Notes: generated from the letters alone by a model not told the origin. A DNA stretch of 64,000 nucleotides from CBDHFF01 sp965262395 (GCA_965262395.1 OZ253531.1:1302001-1366000); one strand, 5' to 3'. Shown: positions 46,710 to 55,989, counted from the first letter of the stretch. Program-made: numbers and translations.

Positions 46710-49657
46710 ATTTTATTGCCTAAATATTCAATGGCCATCTTCTCTGCTTCCTCTTTATTCATATCTTTACCAACATTAATTACATTTTTGGTCTTCCCAT
46801 TTAATTGAATTGCTATATCAACCCTATCTTCAACCAATAAACTTTTATCTATAGTCGGCCAAGCCTCCTCAACTAGCAACCCAGATTTTTGCATCAATTC
46901 TTCCCATAATTCTTGAGCAAGATGAGGAACGAAAGGCTCCATTACTCTAATCAGAATAACCACGGCCTCTCTGAAGTCCATAGTGTTGAACATAATATGT
47001 GCCTCTATCATATCTTGATATAACCTACCATCAGCCTCAATATCTGTACTAACTCTGAATTTTGTAATTAAAGTAAACATCTCATATATATTGGCTATAG
47101 CCTTATTAAAGATATTCCTTTCCATATTATTTGTGAGTTCATGCAATTTCTTATGTATAGATTGCCTGAAGTTTATATAATGTTGCTTGATCAACGGATG
47201 GTCTTGACTGTTTTGGTTAGCATCATTACTATCTATCCTGTCCAATACATCCTGATACGTGACACCAGGAGTGTTTTGATAAGCAATTATTCCGTCTGGA
47301 CCAAACATACCCTGGCCACCTTCTTCTTCTTTATCATCACTTTGGTTACCTTCTTCATCCCTATCATCAATTGCAGTAACCTCACCTACATCCGCAAATA
47401 TATCTGAAGATATTTTACCTCTTCTTGCATAATCAATTGCAACTAGATACCTCTTACTTCTCTCTGTCTCTGCACCTGCCCATATCGACTCATTTCCGTC
47501 TTTATCGCAGTTATCGCCCCATCCATACGAAAGTGTGTGAATATCTTCACCCATATGCTTCATCTTATTACAGACAAGTTTATACACCTCATTATAACTA
47601 CTATCCTTAGCAATCTTCTCATAAACATCTTCACCTACAGCTTTCCTACCTCTTTCACACTTCTCTTTATAACTATCTCTATAACCCTTGAGAGCAACAA
47701 AAACCTTACTTAGATATTTATATACTGACTGAATCCCAGTATCTGTCCATTCCATATCCCTATCTGGTGGAGTATCTGACATCATAAAAAATCTTGCTGT
47801 GTCCGCACCATAGCTATCTATTATATTTTTTGGATCAACAACGTTTTTCTTGGATTTACTCATTTTTTCCATTCTACCTTTTTCTACGTTCTGCCCCATT
47901 GCTCTCTGCTTATTTGCCTCTTCTGGAGTAATCCAATTCCCGGCATCATCCTTATAAGATTGATGACAAACCATGCCTTGCGTGAGCAAAGACGTAAATG
48001 GCTCCTTTATATCTAAGTACCCAATATCACTTAAAGCTCTAGTAAAAAAACGAGCATACAAAAGATGTAAAACTGCATGTTCTACGCCACCTATATATTG
48101 ATCAACTGGTAGAAATTTCTTACAAGCATCCTTGTCAAGAGCGTAACCCTTACTACAAAACATTGCAAAATACCAAGAAGATTCAAAAAATGTATCAAAT
48201 GTATCAGTTTCACGCACTGAATCTGCACCACATTTTGGACATTGAACATATTTCCATGTTGGATGTATATCAAGCTGATTACCTACAACACGCCACTCAA
48301 CATCATCAGGCAGGACAACAGGCAGCTGATCCTCAGGAACTGGCACAGCTCCACATTTATTACAATAAATTATTGGAATAGGACAACCCCAGTAACGCTG
48401 CCTAGATACCCCCCAATCTCTAATTCTATAGTTTGTTTTCCTTTCTGCGACTCCTTTTTCTACTAATTTTTTTACTACCTCACTCCGCGCTTTCTTTACA
48501 CTCATTCCATCCAGAAAATCAGAATTGTACATAACTCCCTCAGTGGATGTATACGCCTCTGAGGATATATCAACTTCCCCTGAATCAGATTTTATGACAG
48601 GAAGTATAGGTAAAGAGTACTGTTTGGCAAATTCGTAATCTCTTTGATCATGTGCAGGACACGAAAAAACAGCACCCGCACCATATTCCATTAAGACAAA
48701 GCTGGCGATGTAAACTTTAAGTTTTTTCTGATTAAGAGGATGAAAGACTACCAACCCTGTATCAATACCCTTTTTTGCATTAGTCAATTCGTCAGTCGAT
48801 TCAGCATTGCATTGATCAATGAATTGCTGCACATCTTTATTATTCTGAGCAATATTTTTTGCTATATGATGGTTTGGCGATATAGCGCAATATCCAGCAC
48901 CATATATAGTTTCTGGTCTGGTGGTAAATACATCAAGGACTCCGTCATAATTATCAAATTTAAATGAAATTTCTACCCCTTCTGACTTTCCTAGCCATTT
49001 CTCTTGCATTGATTTAACTCGTTCTGGCCAATGTTTTAAATTTTTTATGCTCTCCAAAAGATCTTCTGCAAAGTCTGTGATTCGTAAAAACCACTGTTTT
49101 AATTTTCTCCTCTCAACCAAAGCACCTGAACGCCAGCCTCTTCCTTCTATAACTTGTTCATTAGCCAGCACAGTATTGTCAACTGGATCCCAGTTAACAT
49201 AAGACTCTTTCCTATAGGCTAGATTTTTTTCCAGGAATTTTATAAAGAATTGCTGTTCATATTTATAGTATCTTGGGTCACAGGTCATAATCTCTTTATC
49301 CCAATCATACGAAAGACCTACTCTCTTCAGCTGCTTCTTCATATTTGCAATATTACTTATAGTCCATTCAGCGGCATGCACTTTATTTTGCATTGCTGCG
49401 TTCTCAGCTGGCAATCCAAATGAATCCCATCCCATTGGGTGAAGCACATTAAATCCCTGCGCCCGTTTATACCTAGCAATAACGTCACCCATTGTATAGT
49501 TTCTTAAATGACCCATGTGAATATTGCCCGATGGATAAGGGAACATCTCTAGCATGTAATATTTGGGAAGATCTGTATCATCTTTAGTCTTAAATATTCC
49601 AGATGACTCCCAATTTTCTTGACATTTTGTTTCTATATTACTGAAATGATAACTCAT
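46643..49657 (-). CDS. leuS: Leucine--tRNA ligase with large lineage-specific insertion
   Basis: This is a class I synthetase. The HIGH-type motif is MFPYPSGNIHMGHLRNYTMG. The editing (CP1) domain has VFTTRPETIYGAGYCAIS. The KMSKS loop MEKMSKSKKNVVDP is at residues ~596-609, followed by SYGADTARFFMMSDTPPDRD. From the ATG at 49657 (GGAG upstream) the protein is ~1004 residues, against the usual ~860. The excess is a ~150-residue segment at about residues 665-815, between the catalytic core and the anticodon-binding helices (IHKKLHELTNNMERNIFNKA). It contains an acidic stretch, DDRDEEGNQSDDKEEEGG. The insertion is unlike any LeuRS domain I know. Confidence 0.96.
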   Translation of the reverse strand: MSYHFSNIETKCQENWESSGIFKTKDDTDLPKYYMLEMFPYPSGNIHMGHLRNYTMGDVIARYKRAQGFNVLHPMGWDSFGLPAENAAMQNKVHAAEWTISNIANMKKQLKRVGLSYDWDKEIMTCDPRYYKYEQQFFIKFLEKNLAYRKESYVNWDPVDNTVLANEQVIEGRGWRSGALVERRKLKQWFLRITDFAEDLLESIKNLKHWPERVKSMQEKWLGKSEGVEISFKFDNYDGVLDVFTTRPETIYGAGYCAISPNHHIAKNIAQNNKDVQQFIDQCNAESTDELTNAKKGIDTGLVVFHPLNQKKLKVYIASFVLMEYGAGAVFSCPAHDQRDYEFAKQYSLPILPVIKSDSGEVDISSEAYTSTEGVMYNSDFLDGMSVKKARSEVVKKLVEKGVAERKTNYRIRDWGVSRQRYWGCPIPIIYCNKCGAVPVPEDQLPVVLPDDVEWRVVGNQLDIHPTWKYVQCPKCGADSVRETDTFDTFFESSWYFAMFCSKGYALDKDACKKFLPVDQYIGGVEHAVLHLLYARFFTRALSDIGYLDIKEPFTSLLTQGMVCHQSYKDDAGNWITPEEANKQRAMGQNVEKGRMEKMSKSKKNVVDPKNIIDSYGADTARFFMMSDTPPDRDMEWTDTGIQSVYKYLSKVFVALKGYRDSYKEKCERGRKAVGEDVYEKIAKDSSYNEVYKLVCNKMKHMGEDIHTLSYGWGDNCDKDGNESIWAGAETERSKRYLVAIDYARRGKISSDIFADVGEVTAIDDRDEEGNQSDDKEEEGGQGMFGPDGIIAYQNTPGVTYQDVLDRIDSNDANQNSQDHPLIKQHYINFRQSIHKKLHELTNNMERNIFNKAIANIYEMFTLITKFRVSTDIEADGRLYQDMIEAHIMFNTMDFREAVVILIRVMEPFVPHLAQELWEELMQKSGLLVEEAWPTIDKSLLVEDRVDIAIQLNGKTKNVINVGKDMNKEEAEKMAIEYLGNKISDIKSIRKVIFVPNRIINLVV

Positions 49658-49894
49658 AAAATATTCTCCATCCTTCGATAATAGCCAGCTAATTCTAAGC
49701 GCAATGCAGAAATTTTTCAATAGGAGGTTTTCCACAAAGGTTGTTTTGGGAGGAGCTTCTTAATTATTATTACAGCAGAAAATAAGATACCCCTCCATTT
49801 CTATAAGTACAAATGCCTATTCTGGTGTATTATATATTAAAACTTTAATATGTAATACCAAACATGCAACGTAACTGCTCTAAGCACAACAACG

Positions 49895-50035
49895 ATTATG
49901 TCGACCACCTCTGTACTACTATATGTGGGGGAGGACCGTGGCTCTATTAAATAGCCTAAGTGAGCCCCTCTGTGGGTCCTGAAGTGATTTTATGAAATTA
50001 ATTTCACCCCTACCCTTGAATCCTGACCTCGAGTA
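49895..50035. ncRNA. Possible structured RNA in the leuS upstream gap (GC-rich island)
   Basis: The 632-bp gap upstream of leuS holds a stretch of roughly balanced GC inside AT-rich DNA and without a good open frame. It can fold: GGACC/GGTCC encloses GGCTC/GAGCC (about 49931-49980). GTGGGG near 49925 can pair with CCCCTAC near 50010, with one bulge. CTACT near 49916 can pair with AGTAG near 50033. A long rod with internal loops is 6S-RNA-like, but no conserved core of 6S, SRP, RNase P or tmRNA was recognised. The strand is undetermined. The flanks 49658-49894 and 50036-50187 show only the palindrome at 50083. Confidence 0.3.
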
Positions 50036-50082
50036 GATATATCTATAATGAAGAAAAATAGAAATACCAAAATATTGACAAA

Positions 50083-50105
50083 CGTCTCAAAAGGGTCATG
50101 AGACG
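50083..50105. promoter_or_regulatory. Inverted repeat upstream of a small gene
   Basis: CGTCTCA at 50083-50089 and TGAGACG at 50099-50105 are perfect 7-bp arms with a 9-bp spacer. A TTGACA lies just before (50075) but has no -10 box at proper distance. It could be an operator or an RNA hairpin. Confidence 0.35.
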
Positions 50106-50223
50106 GTGATAATAATGCCCGGTAGGGTGTTTCGTCATAATTGTTTGTTAATGCTTTTGTTAATACCTCTGAGTTTTATAAAACCTAATGAAATTAATTT
50201 TATTTATTTCAATAAAATACCCC

Positions 50224-50252
50224 TTGACAATGCATTCTATTGAGAATATATT
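50224..50252 (+). promoter_or_regulatory. Near-perfect sigma-70 promoter for the 50290 gene
   Basis: TTGACA at 50224-50229 and TATATT at 50247-50252 are exactly 17 bp apart. Transcription would start near 50259. This argues against a start codon at 50188 and for the ATG at 50290. Confidence 0.6.
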
Positions 50253-50289
50253 AAATTTAATATTAATAATATTATTATTAGGAATTTTT

Positions 50290-50502
50290 ATGGAAATGCT
50301 TAAAACAATCTTCAAATCATTTGGTCGTAAATCAGACAATCAGGTATCTGAAGGAACAATCATCAATAACTATGGTGACAATACCACCAATAACCTTAGC
50401 GATACAAAAGAAGCAAACAACAACAAATCTGAAACTGAAAAGGAGAAAAAAGAAATAGAGAGTAAGGAAAAAGCTCCCGTGCTAGATAAAATAGAGCAGT
50501 AG
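50290..50502 (+). CDS. Small Asn/Lys/Glu-rich protein
   Basis: I do not recognise a family. The start is the ATG at 50290 (MEMLKTIFKSFGRKSDNQVS), preceded by AGGAA at a fitting distance and by a near-consensus promoter at 50224-50252. The 70-residue product has a short basic amphipathic N-terminus, then GTIINNYGDNTTNNLSDTKE and a Lys/Glu tail (EKEKKEIESKEKAPVLDK). A longer reading from 50188 would add a hydrophobic helix (ILNLILIILLLGIFM), which cannot be fully excluded. It converges on glpX. Confidence 0.5.
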   Translation: MEMLKTIFKSFGRKSDNQVSEGTIINNYGDNTTNNLSDTKEANNNKSETEKEKKEIESKEKAPVLDKIEQ

Positions 50503-50584
50503 GCACCAGATACTAAGACAAACTACCATGATAAAAGCCTTAAAAGATAATCACCCAACTCAATAAATGTCCAAAAAGAAGGGA

Positions 50585-51135
50585 CATTTATACTAGATTG
50601 TCGAGGCAACATCATGGTTGCACCAGCAAAAGCTAAAACACCAACAATCCCACAGATACAAGTAAGGGAAAACATAAAAACACCAAAAAAGAGCATGTGC
50701 TTGAAAACATCAAACTAGGAAACTAGATTGTCGAGGCAACATCATGGTTGCACCAGAAAAAGCTAAAACACCAACAATCCCACAGATACAAGTAAGGGAA
50801 AACATAAAAACACCAAAAAAGAGTATGTGCTTGAAAACATCAAACTAGGAAACTAGATTGTCGAGGCAACATCATAGTTGCCACCAGCAAAAGCTAAAAC
50901 ACCAACAATCCCACAGATACAAGTAAGGGAAAACATAAAAACACCAAAAAAGAGTATGTGCTTGAAAACATCAAACTAGGAAACTAGATTGTCGAGGCAA
51001 CATCATGGTTGCACCAGCAAAAGCTAAAACACCAACAATCCCACAGATACAAGTAAGGGAAAACATAAAAACACCAAAAAAGAGTATGTGCTTGAAAACA
51101 TCAAACTAGGAAACTAGATTGTCGAGGTAATTTCA
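50585..51135. repeat. 130-bp array next to the glpX 3' end (4 full copies plus end)
   Basis: CTAGATTGTCGAGG recurs at 50593, 50723, 50853, 50984 and 51114, a period of 130-131 bp. The last occurrence is the glpX stop and final codons. In the outer copies the following bases have changed (GCAACATCATGGTTGC, a 5-bp stem, against GTAATTTCATGG in the gene). Within each copy ~110 bp are intergenic (CCAACAATCCCACAGATACA). Sequence 50503-50585 shows nothing recognisable. Confidence 0.9.
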
Positions 51136-52067
51136 TGGTAAAAATCTGGAGAAATAATCTTTGAATTAACACGGTGTCCCACGTCTCCATCTTTGACCAC
51201 ACCATCAAAAAGACTCCCGTCCGTGACTCCAGAAGCAATAAATACCGGATATGAACTAACCATATCATCAATGTTATAAATTTTCTTCACGTCGCTGATC
51301 CCCATTGCTGCACTACGTTTTATATCTGCATCATCCTTAAAAATAAGCTTACCATACATTTCTCCTCCCATGCATTTCAATATGGATGCAGCAATCACAC
51401 CTTCTGGAGCACCACCAATACCTATATACATATCTGATAATCCTTCATGGAGCTCCATAATGGCACAGATATCACCATCATCAATAAATTTGATCTTCGC
51501 TCCAATATCTCTAATTTCTGCAATCAAATCCTTATGCCTTTCACGCCTTAATACAGTTACGGTTAAATCGGACACTTTGCATCCCCTTACTTCCGCTAAG
51601 TTATTAAGATTAATTGCAACGCTCTTATCTATATCAATAATATTAGTATCACTATGATCTGCTATAGCGATTTTCTTCATATATAGGTCTGGCGCATGCA
51701 ATAATCCACCTTTATGCGTGATAGTGGCAACAGAAATAGCATTATATCCAAATTCGGCGCAGATGTTGGTTCCCTCTAAAGGGTCTACCGCAATATCAAT
51801 TTCAGGTCCAATACTATTATTTAAACCAATCTTCTCTGCGATATAAAGCATGGGAGCTTTATCTCTCTCTCCTTCACCTATTACAATATTTCCTTGAAAA
51901 TCTATCTGATTGAATGCTGATCTCATTGCATTCACTGCAGCTCTATCTGCGGACTCATTATTTCCTCTACCTATCCAATCAAAAGAAGCAATTGCAGCTC
52001 TCTGCGTTGCCTCTAATACAGAGAAAATAATATCATTATTAATAATCCTCGTCGTCAAAATAGCCAA
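51114..52067 (-). CDS. glpX: Fructose-1,6-bisphosphatase class II (GlpX)
   Basis: GlpX hydrolyses fructose 1,6-bisphosphate, a gluconeogenic step. The metal-binding sites are NIVIGEGERDKAPMLYI and IDIAVDPLEGTNICAEFGYN. Other family blocks are RAAVNAMRSAFN, IKFIDDGDICAIM, YIGIGGAPEGVIAASILKCM and VFIASGVTDGSLFDGV. Length 317 is normal. The start is uncertain: the frame begins with a TTG at 52067, and another TTG at 52058 has a better-placed AGAGG. Either way it overlaps the end of the upstream Met-rich lipoprotein gene (stop at 52039), suggesting translational coupling. Confidence 0.93.
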   Translation of the reverse strand: MAILTTRIINNDIIFSVLEATQRAAIASFDWIGRGNNESADRAAVNAMRSAFNQIDFQGNIVIGEGERDKAPMLYIAEKIGLNNSIGPEIDIAVDPLEGTNICAEFGYNAISVATITHKGGLLHAPDLYMKKIAIADHSDTNIIDIDKSVAINLNNLAEVRGCKVSDLTVTVLRRERHKDLIAEIRDIGAKIKFIDDGDICAIMELHEGLSDMYIGIGGAPEGVIAASILKCMGGEMYGKLIFKDDADIKRSAAMGISDVKKIYNIDDMVSSYPVFIASGVTDGSLFDGVVKDGDVGHRVNSKIISPDFYHEITSTI

Positions 52068-53010
52068 CCTCTAAGTCACCGAGATACTCGATGTTATCAT
52101 CTTCTTCCATATTATCAACTATTTCTTCATCATCCATCATTTCTTCATCATTATCAACCATCACAAACATACGTTGTTTTTTCATAGGTTTTTTCTTTGG
52201 CATCTGCATAGCAACATCATACTCATCCATGCTTTCTTCATCATCCATCATCATTTCATTATGAACCATATTATGAGGCGTATGACGATTCAGCCTTCTC
52301 TTTGGTAAATTCTTAATTTCCATCATCCTTTCACTATTACTCATCGCCCTTTTTGGAATCATCTTATGATTCGCCATGCTATTTTTTTGATCATTCATTG
52401 AAAGCATTGTTCCCATATCATGAGCCACGTTATTCTGTTGCGCACCACGATTCATTCCATTCATAGGCATAGCATGTCCCATATTCCCTGCAGCTACCCC
52501 TGCACCATTCATTGCTCCATAATTCATTGGAGGCATAACCATATTGGGTGCTTGCATTCTTCCGTAATTAGACGTTAATTCATAACCCATGCTATTTGGC
52601 ATACCTAGCATCAAAGGATTAGAATTTTCCATTTTCATTTTAGGCTTCTTTTTAGACGCCTTACTTGAGTTGGATGCCGTTACACCTGGAACACCAGCCA
52701 TCATATGCATAGAGTACATTCCATTGGTATCTGGCATCATAATCACATTAGGTGAATAACTAGGGTCAATATAGGATGCACTCATAGAGAACATATCATC
52801 ATCATCCGAAGATGCACCATTGCCTCCTTTGCTCTTATTCAAATACCTATCTCTCTCTTTCACTATCATACCATTCTCACTTGGCATAGAGAAATTACCT
52901 TTCAGCGCACCACTGACAGAAGAGCCAGGTGGGGCATGGTGCTTGTTGCATGAAGTAAGAACCATCAAAGATCCTAAAATAGCAACTAACATTCTTGCGT
53001 GCATAAACAT
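52039..53010 (-). CDS. Met-rich putative lipoprotein with acidic tail
   Basis: The 323-residue protein begins with a short basic start and a hydrophobic stretch ending in the lipobox LTSC (Cys21), so it is probably a lipoprotein. About 49 residues (15%) are Met, spread along the chain in motifs such as NMVMPPMNYGAMNG, HDMGTMLSM and NEMMMDDEESMDEYD. There are also Asn, Lys and His. The C-terminal ~60 residues are very acidic (DNDEEMMDDEEIVDNMEEDD). It has a single Cys, the lipobox one. No family recognised. Metal binding is conceivable but unsupported. It is followed with overlap by glpX. Confidence 0.72.
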   Translation of the reverse strand: MFMHARMLVAILGSLMVLTSCNKHHAPPGSSVSGALKGNFSMPSENGMIVKERDRYLNKSKGGNGASSDDDDMFSMSASYIDPSYSPNVIMMPDTNGMYSMHMMAGVPGVTASNSSKASKKKPKMKMENSNPLMLGMPNSMGYELTSNYGRMQAPNMVMPPMNYGAMNGAGVAAGNMGHAMPMNGMNRGAQQNNVAHDMGTMLSMNDQKNSMANHKMIPKRAMSNSERMMEIKNLPKRRLNRHTPHNMVHNEMMMDDEESMDEYDVAMQMPKKKPMKKQRMFVMVDNDEEMMDDEEIVDNMEEDDNIEYLGDLEVGYFDDEDY

Positions 53011-53154
53011 CTATACTCTCCCAAACTCTCTTCGGCCTAAATAACAGGCAGAAGTGTATCTATATATAGTTAATTTTTACTTAAACTAACTACATGCATG
53101 CCTTGTATCTACTGTAAACAAAGAGAGACAAGGCACAAAACAGAAAAAAACGAA

Positions 53155-53465
53155 CCTTATTACAAAAACCTTACGAAGAAACTAACCCCCTTTAGCATAT
53201 AACCAAATATTAGGAAATTTATGACTTATATTTTCTATCAACAAGGAACGCCAGATCATAAAATAAAAGGTGATTAGCCTTGTTACACTAGCCTTACGAA
53301 GAAACTAACCCCCTTTAGCATATAACCAAATACTAGAAAATTTATGACTTATACTTTCTGTCAACAAAGAACGCTAGATCATAAAATAAAAGGTGATTAG
53401 CCTTGTTACACTAGCCTTACGAAGAAACTAACCCCCTTTAATATATAACCAAATATTAGAAAATA
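53155..53465. repeat. 123-bp tandem array in a divergent gap (about 2.5 copies)
   Basis: GAAGAAACTAACCCCC recurs at 53175, 53298 and 53421, a 123-bp period. It lies between two divergently transcribed genes (5' to 5'), unlike most arrays in this window. It contains no copy of coding sequence. Sequence 53011-53155 shows nothing recognisable, and TATAAT at 53511-53516 is a possible -10 box for the next gene. Confidence 0.85.
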
Positions 53466-53582
53466 TTGAAGAAAATACAATTTCTGCTTCCATCTGTACA
53501 TTTATTAACCTATAATATTAACTTGTTAATCTAATTGTCATTACTGAAGAACACTCATATAGAACACTCATATAGGTTCCAA

Positions 53583-54617
53583 ATGCCACAAGGTAATAAA
53601 AAGAGAAAAGTACGAAAGCTAAAAAATAACTCAAATATTGAGTTAGCAAATAATCTTAATCCAAACTTAAATCCTAACTCCAAACACAGAACATTACGCA
53701 TAATATTAGCAGCAGGAGTAGTAATTACTGCTTTAGCTCAAGTATCTTTATTTGCTGCATATTCTGGAATAACACCAAATATTCCTCTATTGAGCTATAC
53801 ACTAACATTTGCTATCGAGACATTAGCCGCACTTTATCCATACCTGCCTGCCATACTATCGCATCCACATATAGCAAATTCTCTAAATATTTTATATTCC
53901 ATTGGTACAACGTTACTCATTCCAGCAGGCACTACTTTATTAGCACCCAAACTAATGCGACCTATGAGTACAACTGCAAATACCATGATCGGCGCCACTG
54001 TATTACATGCTATGCAATCCAATTTATTGCATATTATGGCCACACCAACAACAACACCTTCCTCGCCAACAACCTCTTCTATACCAGGCACGCCCAATAG
54101 CTCGCCGACCGCACACATTTCCTTATTTGCAAACGGCATGGAAAATCCTGCATCTATTGAATACATAGTTGACAACAACGTACCATCTGAAACATTAACA
54201 GGGCTTGGTACAACAACAAGTCAGATATATACTGGCTCAGCACGAATCACAGTGAATGGACACACTATTGACATCCCTGATGTCCTATCAAAAGTAGAAA
54301 TAGTAAATCCACCTTCTCCTACCAAGACTATAAACATACTGGGTGCAAACTCAATCCCAGTAGTAGCAAATATTGCTGTTGCGACTCCTGGCTCTATAGA
54401 ACACATCACTGTTGTTGTGGTGCCAACAGTAGGCATCAGAGAGGGTTACAAAGTATCCACTGCAAAACTTGTAGTATTTAATATCGATGCCAGCGGAACG
54501 CCACAAATCATTGGAAGCTCAGAACTTGATCTTCATGATGATACAGAGCAAAGTACTTGCTTAGACCTCACTGCCTCGAATACTGACTGCATGATTGCTA
54601 ACCCAGTTATGGTTTGA
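53583..54617 (+). CDS. N-terminal fragment of the mucin-like protein
   Basis: This 344-residue open frame starts at ATG 53583 after a TATAAT at 53511; a TTG at 53535 is also in frame. It has a basic N-terminus (NKKRKVRKLKNN), hydrophobic helices near residues 42-64 and 78-100, a third around 110-130, then a Thr/Ser/Pro linker (TPTTTPSSPTTSSIPGTP) and beta-rich sequence. It could be a stand-alone gene, but the following sequence continues in the same frame after the TGA. Confidence 0.55.
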   Translation: MPQGNKKRKVRKLKNNSNIELANNLNPNLNPNSKHRTLRIILAAGVVITALAQVSLFAAYSGITPNIPLLSYTLTFAIETLAALYPYLPAILSHPHIANSLNILYSIGTTLLIPAGTTLLAPKLMRPMSTTANTMIGATVLHAMQSNLLHIMATPTTTPSSPTTSSIPGTPNSSPTAHISLFANGMENPASIEYIVDNNVPSETLTGLGTTTSQIYTGSARITVNGHTIDIPDVLSKVEIVNPPSPTKTINILGANSIPVVANIAVATPGSIEHITVVVVPTVGIREGYKVSTAKLVVFNIDASGTPQIIGSSELDLHDDTEQSTCLDLTASNTDCMIANPVMV

Positions 54618-54638
54618 TATAAGCAAATACAGAATTTC

Positions 54639-55052
54639 TTGATTTCACCTTCATCAATAACAATTGAAGATGCTAATGATCCAGATATTCCTTTGCAGGA
54701 TAAAACAATAGATATTACTTTAGTGATGAATATATTAAAGGGATCTATTGTTCTGCCGACATCCTCCTTGCTTCGATCCAGCATGCTTCAGTATAATACT
54801 CAAAGTATACCAGGAACAAGCAACTCAATTTCAATAGAAAACTTCGGACTTCCTAATCTTTCAGTAGATAGTGCTGTCCCTGACTCTGGACATGCTATAA
54901 GCACTGGGGATCTCTATAGAATTACAGCCTTCTACAGCACAGATGATGGCTATATAGAGGTATGTTATCCTCCTGGATCATTCAATGGAGGCGATGATAA
55001 TAGTATCAATACATGCTTTGGTAAGGAGGAGGACTCCTCCTATCTATGCTGA
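54639..55052 (+). pseudogene. Middle fragment of the mucin-like protein
   Basis: This segment is in the same frame as the N-terminal fragment and separated from it only by one TGA and a few codons. Its beta-strand-rich sequence (IPGTSNSISIENFG, DDGYIEVCYPPGSF) matches the ectodomain character. It has no credible start of its own. It overlaps the next fragment by 68 bp. Confidence 0.5.
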
Positions 55053-55989
55053 GTCGGATTTTACCCCTATGGAAATATCTTGGAGTGGCTTATTAACAGC
55101 CTATGATAGTGGAGATATAAGAAGAGTAACATTAGTACATGATGCGGCTAATCTCAACCCAACCCATCAAACAGCTGTATTCACTAAACATCAGAATTCA
55201 GAGCCATCATTGGTCGCAAAGATAGTTGGCATAGAAATGCACGATTCAATTACAGATATGATAAGAGTGGAACCAGAAGAAGATGATTGTGCGTTTAATC
55301 ATGTATGCTCGTACTTATTCTATATAATTAATAATGGTGGCACATATAAATTATTTCATACTGAATACAGAGAACAGGATGGCCGCACTATATTAATCAC
55401 ACAGAACAGCTCTTTTGGCGATAGCATCACGGCAGATTATGTAGCCAGCACAGTATTTGAATCCTCATCTCCAATAACCAACTTACATGAATTAAGCGAT
55501 CACAGTGTATCATTCCACAATGCGGGGCTCATATATACTGTATCAGCTAATGGAATAGTAGAAATAGTAGAAAATGATCCGCCACAAGCTCACAGTCCTA
55601 ATGCAGAGTCAACCCCAACAACTGAAACTCCCAGCACTCCTGAACCAACAGACTCAGCAACAACTATCACTCCAGAACCAGAAACAACAACCGACATTCC
55701 CAGCACTCCTGAACCAACAGAACCAGAAACAACAACCGACATTCCAAGCACTCCTGAACCAACAGAAACAACAACCGACATTCCAAGCACACTGAACCAA
55801 CAGAACCAGAAACAACAACCGACATTCCAAGCACTCCTGAACCAACAGACTCAGCAACAACTGACACTGCAGAACCAGAAGCAACAACTGACACTGCAGA
55901 ACCAGAAACAACAACTGAAACTCCCAGCACTCCTGAACCAACAGGCCCAGCAACAACTATCACTGCAGAACCATCCCCAACCAATATAG
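54985..55989 (+). pseudogene. Ectodomain and Thr/Pro stalk fragment
   Basis: The frame carries ectodomain-like sequence (SDFTPMEISWSGLLTAYD, YEREQDGRTI-type HTEYREQDGRTILI) and then a TPEPT stalk with repeated TTTDIPSTPEPT. After ~55790 the frame reads Gln/Asn-rich sequence (LNQQNQKQQ), which is the stalk DNA in the wrong frame. The true continuation is in the frame of the 56019 fragment. Confidence 0.5.

Noticed and set aside
50075..50113. Promoter TTGACA at 50075 with GATAAT at 50108
   Set aside because: The spacer would be 27 bp, far outside the usual 16-18 bp.
444..51135. CRISPR arrays
   Set aside because: The arrays are contiguous tandem copies without unique spacers of constant length, and many units contain gene 3' ends. 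No cas genes are present.
55574..55989. Gln/Asn-rich open frames (LNQQ, QNQKQQ) and - strand frames over the stalk region
   Set aside because: They are out-of-frame or antisense readings of the TPEPT-encoding repeats of the mucin-like locus.
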